This document shows, piece after piece, positions 26,001 to 37,348 of a DNA stretch of 64,000 bases (its first letter is position 1; each line of letters starts with the position of its first letter). The translations under genes and the position numbers were made by a program. Source of the stretch: Neurospora crassa OR74A (lineage: Eukaryota; Ascomycota; Sordariomycetes; Sordariales; Sordariaceae); the NCBI RefSeq assembly GCF_000182925.2, contig NC_026501.1, positions 2,790,001-2,854,000 on the forward strand, in the 5' to 3' direction. The notes beneath the pieces are model-generated. The model did not search any database and was not told the origin of the DNA. It saw nothing but the letters and a program-made list of their open reading frames with translations.

Positions 26001-26052
26001 TTTCCATCACCATCCGTCACTCCAGTATATCTGCTATCAGACCGTAGTAGCC
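23047..26052. other. Intergenic region with no gene
   Basis: About 3 kb with no ORF of coding character. It is dominated by scattered copies of AGGTAC-type words (annotated separately) and has a purine-rich patch with a G run near 24721-24760 and an A-rich patch near 24850-24890. The last few hundred bases are probably promoter and leader of the secreted protein at 26053. Confidence 0.6.
23150..25110. repeat. Cluster of AGGTAC / TACCTAGGTA words
   Basis: At least a dozen loci carry near-palindromic combinations of the same short words: TAGGTAGGTAC (23158), TAGGTACCCTAGGTAC (23281), a TACCTCTAGGTAGGTA stretch (23461), CTAGAGGTACTTGGAGGTAC (23700), AGAGGTACCTCTAGAGG (24221), AGAGGTACCTGCCTC (24314), GTAGGTACCTAGGTAC (24458), AGGTACC (24577), TAGAGGTACCTAGAGA (24822) and CTAGGTACG (25094). 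They are dispersed rather than tandem. Similar words recur at 32220, 50775 and 51460, always between genes. Such oligonucleotides are over-represented in intergenic DNA of several Sordariomycetes; the function is not known to me. Confidence 0.7.
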
Positions 26053-27292
26053 ATGCGTTCATCCACCTGGACGAAGGCTTTCGTCCTTCAGGCCCTGGCT
26101 TTCAACGTCTCAGCTTCTGCTACCCCGAACGAAGATGTAGCTGTGAGCGAAAGAGACTTGGCGCAAGCCAGTCTATTCAAGAGAGTGTACGTCCTTCACA
26201 CCAACCCTATACTCTCTCCCGTGCTTTGCCCCTTTACTAACACGTAGAAATGATAGGGTGTCTGCTTTCTCTGTCCCCCGCTCCCTCCATACCCGTGAGG
26301 ACGACTCCGACACCGACCTGGTCAAGAAAGCCGTCGTCGAGGTCGAGGAAGTAGTAACCGCCGATCAACTCGAGAGGCGTGGAGCGACCAGCACCGCGGG
26401 CGCCGATGCTGATAAAGTTAACTCGGGCAACAAGGCTGCCTCCACCAGTGCAGCCGGCAAGGCTGCCGCGCTCTCTTCCGAGGCTGCTGCCTTTTCTTCT
26501 AACGCCCAGGCCGCTTCGGTGGGTAGCTCCGCTGCTGCTGACATAACTGCTTCGGACAAGGTCAACGCTGCTAGTTCCCATGCTGCTTCCACCGGCAAGG
26601 CCGAAGCCGCCGAGTCCTCCGCCGCCCCTTCCTCCGCTGACCATGAGGCCGAGTCTTCGGCTGCCAACTCCTACGCCGCCCCCACCGGAAAGACCGCTGC
26701 TGCTGAGTCTTCTGGTGCCGCTTATTCTGGCGTCACTTATTCTTCCGCCGCTTATTCTGCCGTTGAGTCTGCCGATGCTTACGAGTCCGCCGATGATTGC
26801 GAGTCCGCCGCTGCTTACGAGTCTGCCGCTCCGTCTAAGGACGCCGCTGAGGATCAGGATTACGCTAGCGAAGAGAGCGACAGCGACAGCGATAGTGAGG
26901 ATGAGGATGAGGATGAGGATGAGGCAAATACCGAGGAAGACGGTGCTGACGGTGCCGATGGCAAGGACACCTCGCCTACTCCCACCGCCGACGCTGCTGG
27001 TGGCGAGGAAGAAAGCGAGGAACCCTACCCCGAAGAGGAATCTGAGGATGCTGAAGGCGTAGCTACTGAAACCGGGTACGAGTATGGTGGCTATGGTGCC
27101 TATGGTGGATATGGCGGCTGGGTTACGTCTACTGCCCTGTCTGCTGCTCCTGCGGCCACCGACGACAGCGCGGACGGTAAGGAGCGTGAGGAATTTGCGG
27201 ACGTGCAGCTGGCTGGTGCTGCTGGACAGAGAGTTGATGCTAAGATTGCGCTGGCTGTTGGGTTGGCTGGGTTGGTGTTTGCGCAGCTTTAA
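26053..27292 (+). CDS. Secreted Ala/Ser-rich acidic protein with putative GPI signal (unassigned)
   Basis: Two exons, 26053-26186 and 26248-27292, give 392 aa. A second acceptor at 26256 would remove three residues (389 aa). The start ATG opens a signal peptide (MRSSTWTKAFVLQALAFNVSASA). The mature part has no recognisable domain: a long Ala/Ser region with recurrent ESA and SSAA units, a Tyr/Glu/Ser/Ala stretch, a Ser/Asp/Glu-rich acidic block with an Asp-Glu repeat (about 26875-26930), then a Tyr/Gly segment (YEYGGYGAYGGYGGW). It ends with AAGQRVDAKIALAVGLAGLV and a few more hydrophobic residues, fitting a GPI attachment signal. Composition suggests a heavily O-glycosylated cell-wall protein. 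No Cys pattern of a known wall family is seen; function is unknown. Confidence 0.75.
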
Positions 27293-28548
27293 GAAGCTGA
27301 TGTTCCCTTGGTCTGTGTGAGAGGGCGGGCAGTGACATCAGGGCTCTTTCATCTTCGAATCGGCTTGGCGACCCCTACCCGGAAGAAAAAGGGGGCACTT
27401 ATCAATGCTCCCTCTCTCTCTCTCTCTCTCTCTCTTCCTCTCTCGACGGACTACACTAAAAAGTACAATTGACTGGTTGACAGTCTCTTGGCTCTGTTTG
27501 GTCTCTTGCGGAACTGGTTCAGGCGGTAACCAACAACCGAGGGAGATCATGGTCTTTGCTGCTCGGTTTTGACTATGTCAACGTATTAGTTATTGGCCAG
27601 TTATTGTGTCAAATTAGTTCGACTTGGAGGAACGAAGGGTTGTACACGCGAACAGGCTCCTTATAGGGTTGTCTCTGGCTTTGTCGCTCTTTTATACCTA
27701 GGCTTTTGTTCAGATCTTTCTTTTGGCATGCCTGTTCAATTTAACAACAGATACACGGGTTCGATACGTTCATTTAGATCTATAACCCAAATGGAAATAG
27801 AGCAGGCGAGCTAGTGTTGGAAATTGAATGATGGCAAGGGGACACGGGGGAAACACGAAAGATTGTGGGAATGACTCTGTATGATAGTGATAGGGTAGAT
27901 GTTGTATAGAAATTGGCATTCTCACACTTCAGGGATTCTCCAGACGTTCAAGTGGTGTTTGGACCTGATCTACTCTTTTGAGCCTGTGGATTTTTGCTCC
28001 GAAGTCTTTGAACTTGCTTGTAGCTTTTCTCAGTGTTGATCGTGTTGGTCATGGCTTGCGGATGTCTTTCCGTGTTTGGGGTCAGGTGCAGCCGTACTCA
28101 TCAGAGTACTCACCGTACCCAGACCCTTGAACAAAATTGAGATGAATGCAATGGCAATTACTTAGGTGAGTCTTGGTGGGCATGACGGTCCACGGTCTTT
28201 ATCCCATTCTTCATACGTCTATCTCGGGTCGTCTCCGAGAGATTAGAACAGCGAAATCGTGCTGTTTCAATCTCATACGATGTTTTGCAATGTTGTGGTC
28301 TGAGAATATGTTCAGCGTCCGGGATTGAGATAGAACGCGTGGAACAGCCTGCGAGGATCTCCTACAAAACACCATCTCTCAGGCCATTAAGCTGCGTTGT
28401 GCCATGTTTGCATGGTAGCACACCAACATTTGATCTTGCATTTATTGTACAGCGCAGCATATTGTCTGTAAAGCCGTTGACCTAGGTCGGAGGCCAAGCA
28501 CACAGCGCAGGAGGCTGCTTTCCCTTCTCAACACACATCATTCTTCTC
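27293..28548. other. Intergenic between convergent genes
   Basis: About 1.25 kb holding the 3' flanks of two convergent genes: the secreted protein (plus) and aspartyl-tRNA synthetase (minus). Apart from a CT microsatellite near 27411-27445 I see nothing. Confidence 0.6.
27411..27445. repeat. CT microsatellite
   Basis: About twelve uninterrupted CT units followed by a shorter broken CT stretch, in the 3' flank of the secreted protein gene. Likely length-polymorphic. Confidence 0.9.
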
Positions 28549-30865
28549 TCAAACATCTTGCTTGTTCACCTCTTCCTTCTTAGCGATCGCCAAATGGTAA
28601 GTTTCCAACTGCTGAGCCGTCATCTTGCTCGGGCTCTTAACCGTCAGATCCTCACCCTTCATGCTCTTGGGGAAAGCAATCACATCCCTCACAGAATCCG
28701 TGTGCGTCAATATAGCAACCAGCCTGTCAAAGCCCAGCGCGAACCCGGCATGCGGCGGACATCCTGCCCGCAACGCCTCGAGCAAGTGAGAGAATTGGGC
28801 CAGACCCGCATCCGTCATCTTGAGGATGTTGCGCATCACGTACTCCTGCATGGAAGACAGGTGGATACGGCGACTGCCGCCGCCAAGCTCGACGCCGTTG
28901 ACGACGAGGTCGTAGTGGTCGGCGCGCGCCTTAAGCGGATCGGTGGCGAGCATCTCAACGTCGGCTTCGGTGAGCGGCGCGGTGAAGGGGTGGTGGGTGG
29001 CTTTAAATCCGGCTTGGCCGCCCTGGCCGGGGTCAATGCCATCGTCGGGGGTGAACATGGGGAAGTTGACGACCCAGAGGAACTTGAGGTCGAAGCTTTG
29101 CGGGAGGAGACCAGCGGAAACAAAGGAGCGGTAGAAGTGCGTGCGGGCAACGCCGAGGGCTGTGGAGCCTTCACCCTGGAAGGGGGCGTTCTTGCGCGCC
29201 TGGAAGACGAGCACGTCGCCGTCTTCAAGGTCGGAAAAGGCTTCCATGCTGGTGAGCGCATCAAAGCCCTCAAAGCCAAGTGATGAGAGACCGCAGAGAG
29301 GTTTCTTGGAGTTGAACATGAGGGCGGCGGGAGCTCCGTCGGGATTGTTGGCAAGAGGCTTGGGGAGTTGGTCCATGAGTTTGTCGACGAACTCAGCAAT
29401 GGTACCGGGAGTGACCGTTTCTCCGTCAAACTGTGGACGGATGCGGAAGGCTTCAACTATAGGCTGCTCGGTGTGCGTGATCATAGAAACAAACTGGGCG
29501 GGGAGGACGTGGTCGACACGGTGTAGCTGGAATAAGTGGTTAGATCAAATCGGTCTCAGTTTTAGAGACGCCTTGCATACCTCGAAGGGGATCCGTAGGT
29601 CGGGTTTGTCGATACCAAATCTCGTCATGGCCTCGTCGTACGTGAGCCGAAGAAAAGGAGCGGTAGGCTCAGGCCATTGATGGTCACCATTTTCGGTCGA
29701 TTCGCCGTTGTTCAAGTCGCGCTTGGGTACAGGATAGATATCGTCTCCTTGCCTGATGACGTTGAATTGGGCATTCAGAGCAGGAAGCAACTGAGTGACA
29801 AGAGTCTCGACAGTGCGCATGACATCCTCGCCCGTGGCGAAGCCCATTTCCAAATCAAGCTATGTCGCGTATTAGCGTATGACTAGATGATAGGGAGCAT
29901 ACTCGACATGACATACCTGAGTAAACTCTGGCTGGCGGTCGGCTCTCAAGTCCTCATCACGGAAACAGCGAGCAAACTGATAATAACCACGGATTCCGCT
30001 CGACATGAGGATCTGCTTGTATTGCTGCGGACTTTGGGGCAGAGCATAAGCCAGACCGCGACGTCTTGTCGGGACCAAGAACTCTCTTGCTCCCTCAGGA
30101 GTAGACTTGAAGAGAATAGGCGTTTCCACCTCGGTGAAGTCAAGGTCATTGAGTGTTTTCCTGAGCTGGAAGCCGATCTGGGGACGGGCCAGCAGACGTG
30201 AGCGAAGAGGGTCTGAGAAGCGGATTTGAAGATGCCTGGCAGAGGCAGGAAATTGAACGCCCTCGGAGACTATGATGTCTTTGGGAAAGGCATTAAGAGA
30301 CTGGATGCGGTCAAGGTTCAGATCGATACGGTTGCCATGGAGCCGGGCAACGGTTCCAGTCACGCTCACGGGGCTATACAAGGGGACTGCTCTCAGGGCC
30401 TTCGTGACCAATTGCTCGGGGCTTCCATCCTCCTTGAATGTGGACGTGACCTGCACCGATGGGCCATTTTCAACCTGAATGTCGGCAAACACCAGTTTTG
30501 AGCTCTTGACTCTTCGTCGCAGGAGAAAGCCATGGACGGTGACCTTGTTGCCCTCGACGAAGTCAGCGGCCTTGGATGCACTGGGAAATTGGCCTGGCCC
30601 GCATCAGCCAAGCTCAGGTATAAAAAGCATAGTATACACGGCAATACCTACTGTACTGTGCCCATTCCTCGCGCAATTTTTGGCCGCTTACTTTATCACC
30701 GGATGGTGAAGCAAGAGCTGGGGAATTGTGAAGCAGGCGTTGCGAGTTCCGGGGCAGGCATTTCAGCGACTGCCAGTGAGGGTTTATGCGGCTTGTGTAG
30801 AGTCTCGAATTCTGGGACGGTATAAGTCTACAGAGCCGTCTCAAAGAGACACGGGGTTGAGCCAT
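28549..30865 (-). CDS. msd1: Mitochondrial aspartyl-tRNA synthetase
   Basis: Spliced CDS of 712 aa; exons 30865-30648, 30580-29917, 29859-29581 and 29526-28549 (introns 67, 57 and 54 nt). It charges tRNA-Asp in the mitochondrion. The N-terminal ~60 residues are Arg/Ser-rich and low in acidic residues, with a basic amphipathic start ([18 protein letters not shown]), fitting a targeting presequence. An OB-fold anticodon-binding domain follows ([20 protein letters not shown]), then the class II catalytic core: [16 protein letters not shown], motif 2 [20 protein letters not shown], and motif 3 [13 protein letters not shown]. The insertion between motifs 2 and 3 (from about NSKKPLCG to VVNFPMF) is of the bacterial type, as expected for the organellar enzyme. 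The acceptor of intron 1 was set at 30581, after a pyrimidine tract, because only this keeps phase. It is divergent from the AP180-type gene. Confidence 0.93.
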
Positions 30866-32796
30866 GGCAATCTGATGTCGTCAACGTCTGTCAACCTTCC
30901 GTCTTCCGCTTCTGGCAGAGAGAGCTCCATCGTGAAGGGTGTTGTCGGTGGTGTGAGCCCCGGTCCAGGGTTGAGTAGGTATGGACGAGACGAGTGAGGG
31001 TTGAGCTGGAAGTGGTAAGATTGGCCCGAGCTTCGATACAAGCTCTTGGGCAGCCCCACATAAAGCTGGCCACTCGCTGCTCCCGGTTGGTCAGCAGAGT
31101 GCTGGCCCGAGCGCGCTTCGAAATTTCGAGTGGGGCCCACAGTCGCGCCCGCACAGAACAAAACCCTCTGCCGCGCGCCGGCCTTTGAGAAATTTCTTCT
31201 CTTTTTTTCTTCATGACCCTTCCATTCAAAACAAAATGATGAAAGCCCAGGTGTTAATTTGATGAAGCTTCCTCCTTCCTGACCCTTCGAACTCTCCCCT
31301 CACGGGGCTTAAGTGGTTCGATAGTGAGGGAATGTGGGAATTTTGAAATAAGCGTTCGGCACACCGACCTTGTTACTCATCGGACGCCAACACGGCACTC
31401 TGATTCTATCTGAAGGAAGGAGTTCTTGTTTTCTTTTTTTCTTGTACATATTCTCTTCGCTTGCCCCTGGTTCTTGACCCTACGCCTTTCTGTCTCTCTA
31501 GGCTTAGATTCCGCCCTTGAATGCATCTGCAATACCCTGCTACTCACTGTTACGAGTCTGGGTTCAAAGGCAACACGTTGCTGCAGATGAAGAAAGAGAG
31601 CCCGACTGTTACCCGGTGGTACGCGGGGTCCTTCTCAGACAGCCTGGTGGTTTCCTTCTCCCCGCAAGCTGGGGGTCACTGAGGCTGATTTAAGACAAGA
31701 CCGCTGATGTCATGTCGTACAATATTGTTGTCTTGGAATGGGCGCTTTGTACCCGCACAAAGTGTGGAATATAGTAATCTCCAAATAAAATGGGCAATAG
31801 CGTGATTTGCGATCTCCCCAAGCGCATCATGTCGAAATTTGAGGATAAGCCCCATCGTAACCCCAGACCCTTGGGTCATGCACACCATTTTCTGGATGCA
31901 ACACTCTTTCAACTTCGGCCGTGATTCTCAACGTGGATCCATTCAGACCGGCGCCCGACATCAGAGAGGTGGAACAAGGAATCCGGGCGATGTTTGTCGT
32001 CGATCACATTCGGACTTCTGTGCTCGGAGGCGACTGGAGGTGCTCATGTCCCTTGTATTGCCTTTTAGCGCGTGTCCGCCAGGGAATCTGCCCGTCAGGG
32101 TACAACTACCTTCTGCGCTTCTCCCGTATCTCCATGCTCCCGTTCCCCATGCACCTGGGGCTATCCCCTGTACAGGAACCTCCAGGCAATTGTATAGGTT
32201 CCATTTGGCTTGAAAATCTCCCTAGGTAAGGTACCTACCCCCGGGCCTACCGCTGCCGCTCCCCCTACCATGGATGCCCCCCTTCGGCTCCCCCCTACCT
32301 ACACATTCACACATTGAACCGCCTACAGGACGCTAGTACCTGTTTCGGGGGCCCAGTCAAAAGTGCTGCACAGGGCGGTTCCTTATAGATTACTCGTGTT
32401 CATCCGACGTCCAAGGTCACGGCATTGACGAGGCATCTATACTCTACACTCTCCCGCTCTATCGACTTTCTCCAGCCAACGAATACCTCCGTCATTACAT
32501 CAGACACTTCGAGTAGTTACATCTAGCTCTTCTGAGGTCAGACGCTGCCCGACCGCGACCCCCAACCCAACACAACATCGGCACCAACTGTCAGGCCGCC
32601 CGCCACTCGTTACAAACCTACCCACGACATCATTGCTCTTACAATCGTTCCGACTCAATCCCTCCATACGCTTCCGATCCCCGACAGCGACCGAGCGACA
32701 AACAAGCTGGAACTCGCGCGCCGAGGTTATCATCACAAGTTCACATTCTCAATACCTGGGAGCAAGTCGCCCGCTGGTGGCGATTAGCTAGAAGAG
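30866..32796. other. Divergent intergenic region (AspRS / AP180-type adaptor)
   Basis: About 1.9 kb between two divergent starts. No ORF looks coding. The right part (32220-32790) is C/T-rich and leader-like, and one AGGTACCTAC-type word occurs near 32225. Confidence 0.55.
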
Positions 32797-34245
32797 ATGG
32801 CGAGCTCCTTTGAAAAGTCCGTCAAGGGCGCGACCAAAATTAAGGTTCGTTACCTGGCCTCACTCGTCATACACTGCCATTTCAGAGCCTTGCGATTCAG
32901 CGGCTGACGCTCATAAACGATCATGACATCAGGCCGCGCCTCCCAAGACGAAGTACATCGAGCATATTCTTATCGCGACACATTCGGGTGAGGCGGGAGT
33001 TGGAGAGGTCTTTAGGGTACTGCAAACTCGGTTGCGCGATTCAACATGGACCGTTGTCTTCAAGAGTCTGATTACTGTACACCTTATGATCCGAGAGGGT
33101 TCGCCAGACGTTACCCTAGCATATCTTGCTAAGCACCGGAGTATGCTGGGTCTGGGCATGATATCAGATGGTGAGTGATGCCGAGCCCATTGGGTCCTTT
33201 CGTCTTGCTTTGCTCTGTACGCGGAGTAACTAACAAGCGGCCGCGTAGTTCAAACACAAGGCCGAAACATCCGCCATTACTATGATTACCTTACCGAAAG
33301 GGTGCGAGCGTATCGTGACACAAAGATTGACTGGGTTCGAGGCAGGGAGAACCGGTTGGAGAAGCTCTCAGTCGAAAAGGGCTTGCTACGAGAGACAGAG
33401 TCTGTTCAGAAGCAACTCACAGCGTTGCTCAAGTGTGATGTATGTTGCTCTCCGGGTGAACGTTTTTGACGCTTGTTGCTAACACCTATGGGCAGGTCAT
33501 GGACAACGAACCAGAAAACGAAATAACGGTTACCGTGTTCAGGCTCCTGGTTTTAGATCTTCTTGCCTTGTTCCAAGCTCTGAACCAGGCCATGATCAAT
33601 ATTCTCGGTATGAATCTATCCATCTCGACCAGACGCGCTGTGGCCCCAGGCTTACCTATTTCTAGGCCACTTTTTCGAAATGTCAAAGCCTGATGCCGAG
33701 AGAGCTATGGACATCTACCGGAATTTTGCTCGTCAAACCGATTTCGTGGTACAGTACCTCAGTGTCGCTCGGCAATACGAACACCATACTAGAGTTGAGG
33801 TTCCCAAGCTCAAGCACGCACCTGTGAATTTGGGACGGCAGCTGGAGGATTATCTGAAGGATCCCGACTTCGAGATTCACCGGAGGCAGTATCTGGCCGA
33901 GCTGGAAGCGAAGAAGAAAGGGGGGTCATCCTCAGTATCAAAGTTCCCCAAAGCAGAGTCATCCACGAAGAATACTGCCTCAGGGACCACAAGCACCAAA
34001 GAAGAGTCATCCAGGCCGGCAATTCCTATCAAGTCGGCGGATGCCAACCTCATCGATTTCTTCGACTCGATCGAGCAAAACCAGACGCAAATGGCTGTCC
34101 AGGCACAACCACAGCTTCAGCAAACCCATGGACAGATGCAAGTGAGCGCGAACCCTTGGGCACAGGCCGCTTTCCAACCTCAACCCACTCAGCCGTTTCA
34201 AACCAACGATTTTGCGGCTCAGGCGGCCTTCCAACAAGCTTTCCA

Positions 34246-34277
<32 letters not shown>

Positions 34278-34996
34278 AGCCAACAATGGATACTTATGGT
34301 CAAGTTCCGCAGGCTCCTCAGCAACAGATGCAACCGTCTTTTACGGGAGCTGGGTATGGTGGCTTTTCTCCCCAGCAACAAGGCTTCCAGGCCACCTCGT
34401 TGTCTCTTGGTCCCCAGGATCCCATGGCCAATTTCCAGACGGCCACAACCACCGGCTTCTCCGGTCTTCAGCCACCACAGCAAGTCACCAACCCTTTCCG
34501 ACAATCTATGATGATGAACCAACAACAAACGGGATCTCCATTCTCGCCAGCGAACAACTCCCCTTTCCAGCAGCAACAACCACAACAACAGCAACAGCAG
34601 CAAATGCAGCGTCCTGTGACTGCACAGTCTACCAACCCATTTGCTCGCGCTTCTCCTCAGGCGGCACAGCCCTTCGCTTCTCCTCCAGCCAACTCGCCTT
34701 TCCAGTCGGCTCCACCGCAACAACCACAGCCGACTGGAACCAACCCCTTCGCGAGGGGCTTCGCGGCTTCCCAGTCGGTCCAACAACAACAGCAGCAGCG
34801 CCCGGTTACTGCTAGTGGCCCACTTCTTCCGATGCCAACGGGCAGCACAAATCCTTTCCGTCAGGGTGCGTTTGTGAACCATGCTACCGGTATGGGGTGG
34901 CAACATAACCAACAGCCTATAGGGGGCGGGCTCGACCAACTCGAGACAATCCCGGTGTTTCCGAGGCCAGCACAGCAAACGCCATGGCAGCAATGA
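32797..34996 (+). CDS. AP180/CALM-type clathrin assembly protein (ANTH domain)
   Basis: Spliced CDS of 639 aa. Exons: 32797-32844, 32933-33170, 33249-33439, 33496-33607 and 33666-34996; introns 56-88 nt. The N-terminal ~270 residues form the ANTH domain, starting MASSFEKSVKGATKIK, with AAPPKTKYIEHILIATHSG in the phosphoinositide-binding region and FKSLITVHLMIREG in the helical bundle. The rest is unstructured and Gln/Pro-rich, with four NPF motifs (NPFRQ twice, NPFAR twice) that bind EH-domain proteins such as Ede1/Pan1. It is the filamentous counterpart of yeast Yap1801/Yap1802, which recruit clathrin and sort synaptobrevin-like SNAREs during endocytosis at the plasma membrane. Poly-Gln runs (about 34240-34280 and 34565-34605) come from CAG/CAA repeats. 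A conserved LIDFFDSIEQNQ box precedes the tail. Confidence 0.92.
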
Positions 34997-36215
34997 TGAG
35001 CGGATGTCTCCTCTGACAGCCGCGTAACGCTTAGCTCTCTTGATCTTGGATTTCAAGGGCTATACGGCCAAGCGTATGTCGTTGACAGGCACACTGCCCC
35101 GCATTTCTGTCATTCTCTTGTCTTCCTTATGGCTTGTCTGGTTTGTTCGGGATGACACGAACCGGCAAGTCACGCATCTAGCGCGGCGTTCCTTTTGCTT
35201 TTTGTTTTATTTTCTTTTATTTTGTATTTTTTGAGCTCAGCTCTTTTTTCTCACCCGCCTTCGTTATTCGATTCGGCAATCCTGATCTTTCGGTATTGTT
35301 GCCGCGAGTCTTCTGACGGTGCCCCTCCTTAGTCTACCGAAAGGACAGCCAATGTTCGGGTAAGCAGGGCGGTTTGATGCTCGTACCTTCGAAATGGGTG
35401 GCAATAAGGCAGTCAAGGATTGACTGTGAAGAGATCAGGCTTTTTTTTCCGCCGTCGAGTGCTTCTTAACGAGCAGGGCCAGATACAAGGCTTAGCAGCG
35501 CAGCGCAAGGGGGAGGGGGGAAGAATAGTTGGAATGGAACGCTACATAAAAACGGTGGAATGGGGTCCGGGCATCTCGAGATAAAGGAGTGAAAGAGGTA
35601 TGGTATGATAAATGGTCATACCATCAAAACTTTCAGGATTGGCTGCCAACACTCTCTCCAGGAATGGCCAGCAAGGGAGGCATACACATTTTTGCAGTAG
35701 GGAAGCCTGGAGGCTCTTTTTGTTTGGTAAATCTTAATCTATATATTTTTTTGGGCATTTTTGTGATCAATCGACGCACTCTTATTAGTCTGAATTTCTT
35801 TTTCTTCTTCTTTTCTCCATCATCATCGTCGTCCCAATCCCTCACACAAAACGTGGTCTTCAGTGACCTTGATACTCCTTACAAGTAGACAGATGGCTTG
35901 ATGGGTGGCAAAGAGTAGTGAATGTACTGCAGTTCGCCAAGTTCTGTCTTATGTGGCTGCTGGACTGCGACCATTCGCATAATGAATTTCGAACCCAGAA
36001 ATCCACAGCAGACCCGAATATTTGCGCCCTCTAAAACCACCGAGTCTGAAGTTGATCTATATGATGCTGGTCCCGCCTCATGTGTGTTCCTAAATCCAGA
36101 TCCGTCGGAGAGGAAAAAGAAAAATATTCAATCGCTGAGTGAACGCCGTCGCTATGCAACAAAAACACCATTACCGCCAACCAAAAGGCCGGGGCATACC
36201 GGTCCAGAACCACTC
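34997..36215. other. Intergenic between convergent genes
   Basis: About 1.2 kb of 3' flanking sequence for the AP180-type gene (plus) and tfb3 (minus). T-rich patches occur near 35195-35235 and 35740-35820. No gene or structured element is evident. Confidence 0.6.
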
Positions 36216-37304
36216 TCAGTCCAAATCCATCTTATCCGCGTCAACCACAGCGGCGATCCCCGCCGCCATGCTCGTCTCTTGTGACAGCCCAATACCACTG
36301 CCGACCTCCTTCTCATCCTCAACAAACACACCCAACCCAGCAAACGCTTCATACAAGGCGCGCGCCGCAAAGTCGTCAAAGCTGTACCCACCAGCAACGT
36401 GCTGTCTGTCCAACCGGTACTTCTCCATAAGCGGGTGACTCAAGCCTCCATGTAGCTTGTACCGACTAGGCGCGAAGTCCATGCCTCCAAAGGGGTCGTA
36501 CGGGCCCTGTGGCGCCGGCGCCTTCGGCTTCTCCTTCAAGCCGCGGATGGACAAACGCTCAACCTCCGACGCGCCCGTGCCCATTCCCGTTGTTGCGATG
36601 GCAGGGTTGGAAGCTGTTTCAGCAACCCGATTCACCTGCCCACGCCTCTTTAGCTGTACCTTCGTCGCCGGCTCCGCTGTCATAGCAGTGGTTCCCTTGG
36701 CCAGGTTATCCAGCTCCATTTCGCGACTCCTCACCCTCTCTCTTTTCTCCGCCTCCGCCTCCTTGATAGCCTCAATCCTCCTCTGCCTGACAGCATCCCT
36801 TTCGGCTGCCAGCCTCACTCTTGAAATCTCATCCGCCTCCCTCCCCGCCTTCTTATTCCGTTCAATATCCGCCCTATGCTCCGCCTCCCATGCCTGCAAT
36901 TGCGCCTCCGCCTGCCGTCTCCTCTCATCCGTCCCATTGACAAGTTCAAACGTCAAATCTTCCACCATCTGCAAGTAATTATTATAATCCTGGAGCGTCT
37001 CAAAGTCGTCCTCGACTTGGTTGAACACCGCCGCCACGCGACGGCGGATGTCGACCTCGCGCTCGACGGCCAAGTCGCCGAAAAAAGCCGAGCGGAAGCC
37101 CTTGCGACGGAGCGTTTTGTTGCAGCCGGCGTGCGGACATTGATTGGGTCCGTCGTTGAAGAGTCGGTTGGCACAGTTGAGACACATGGAGTGGTAGCAT
37201 TCGGGGTTGAAGACGAAGACGATGTCGGGGTTGAGGTACTTGCGCGATTTGCAGACGGGGCACATTTCGTCTTCGAAGCCGAGGGGGTCGAGAGGGCGCG
37301 CCAT
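36216..37304 (-). CDS. tfb3: TFIIH/CAK subunit Tfb3 (MAT1 homologue)
   Basis: Single-exon CDS of 362 aa. Tfb3/MAT1 assembles the CDK-activating kinase (Kin28-Ccl1) and tethers it to TFIIH core for RNA polymerase II CTD phosphorylation and repair. The N-terminus carries a C3HC4 RING finger: CPVC, then NPECYHSMCLNC and NQCPHAGCNKTLRRKGF, within residues ~13-66. A long helical MAT1 region follows (EREVDIRRRVAAVFNQ, then DDFETLQDYNNYLQMVEDL), then basic/acidic coiled-coil sequence and a C-terminal domain ending near LYEAFAGLGVFVEDE. The start at 37304 (MARPLDPLGFEDEMCPVC) matches family length. The frame stays open upstream through a homopolymer tract, but only to a TTG codon. Its neighbours are unrelated. 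Confidence 0.94.
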   Translation of the reverse strand: MARPLDPLGFEDEMCPVCKSRKYLNPDIVFVFNPECYHSMCLNCANRLFNDGPNQCPHAGCNKTLRRKGFRSAFFGDLAVEREVDIRRRVAAVFNQVEDDFETLQDYNNYLQMVEDLTFELVNGTDERRRQAEAQLQAWEAEHRADIERNKKAGREADEISRVRLAAERDAVRQRRIEAIKEAEAEKRERVRSREMELDNLAKGTTAMTAEPATKVQLKRRGQVNRVAETASNPAIATTGMGTGASEVERLSIRGLKEKPKAPAPQGPYDPFGGMDFAPSRYKLHGGLSHPLMEKYRLDRQHVAGGYSFDDFAARALYEAFAGLGVFVEDEKEVGSGIGLSQETSMAAGIAAVVDADKMDLD

Positions 37305-37317
37305 GGTGGGTGGTTTC

Positions 37318-37348
<31 letters not shown>

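Noticed and set aside
30393-30644. Alternative frame across exon 2 of aspartyl-tRNA synthetase
   Set aside because: Using the acceptor at 30581 restores the OB-fold frame; this ORF is out of frame.
34007-35056. 349-codon minus-strand Leu/Arg-rich ORF
   Set aside because: It is the reverse of the Gln-rich AP180 tail; the Leu runs are the complement of CAG/CAA repeats.
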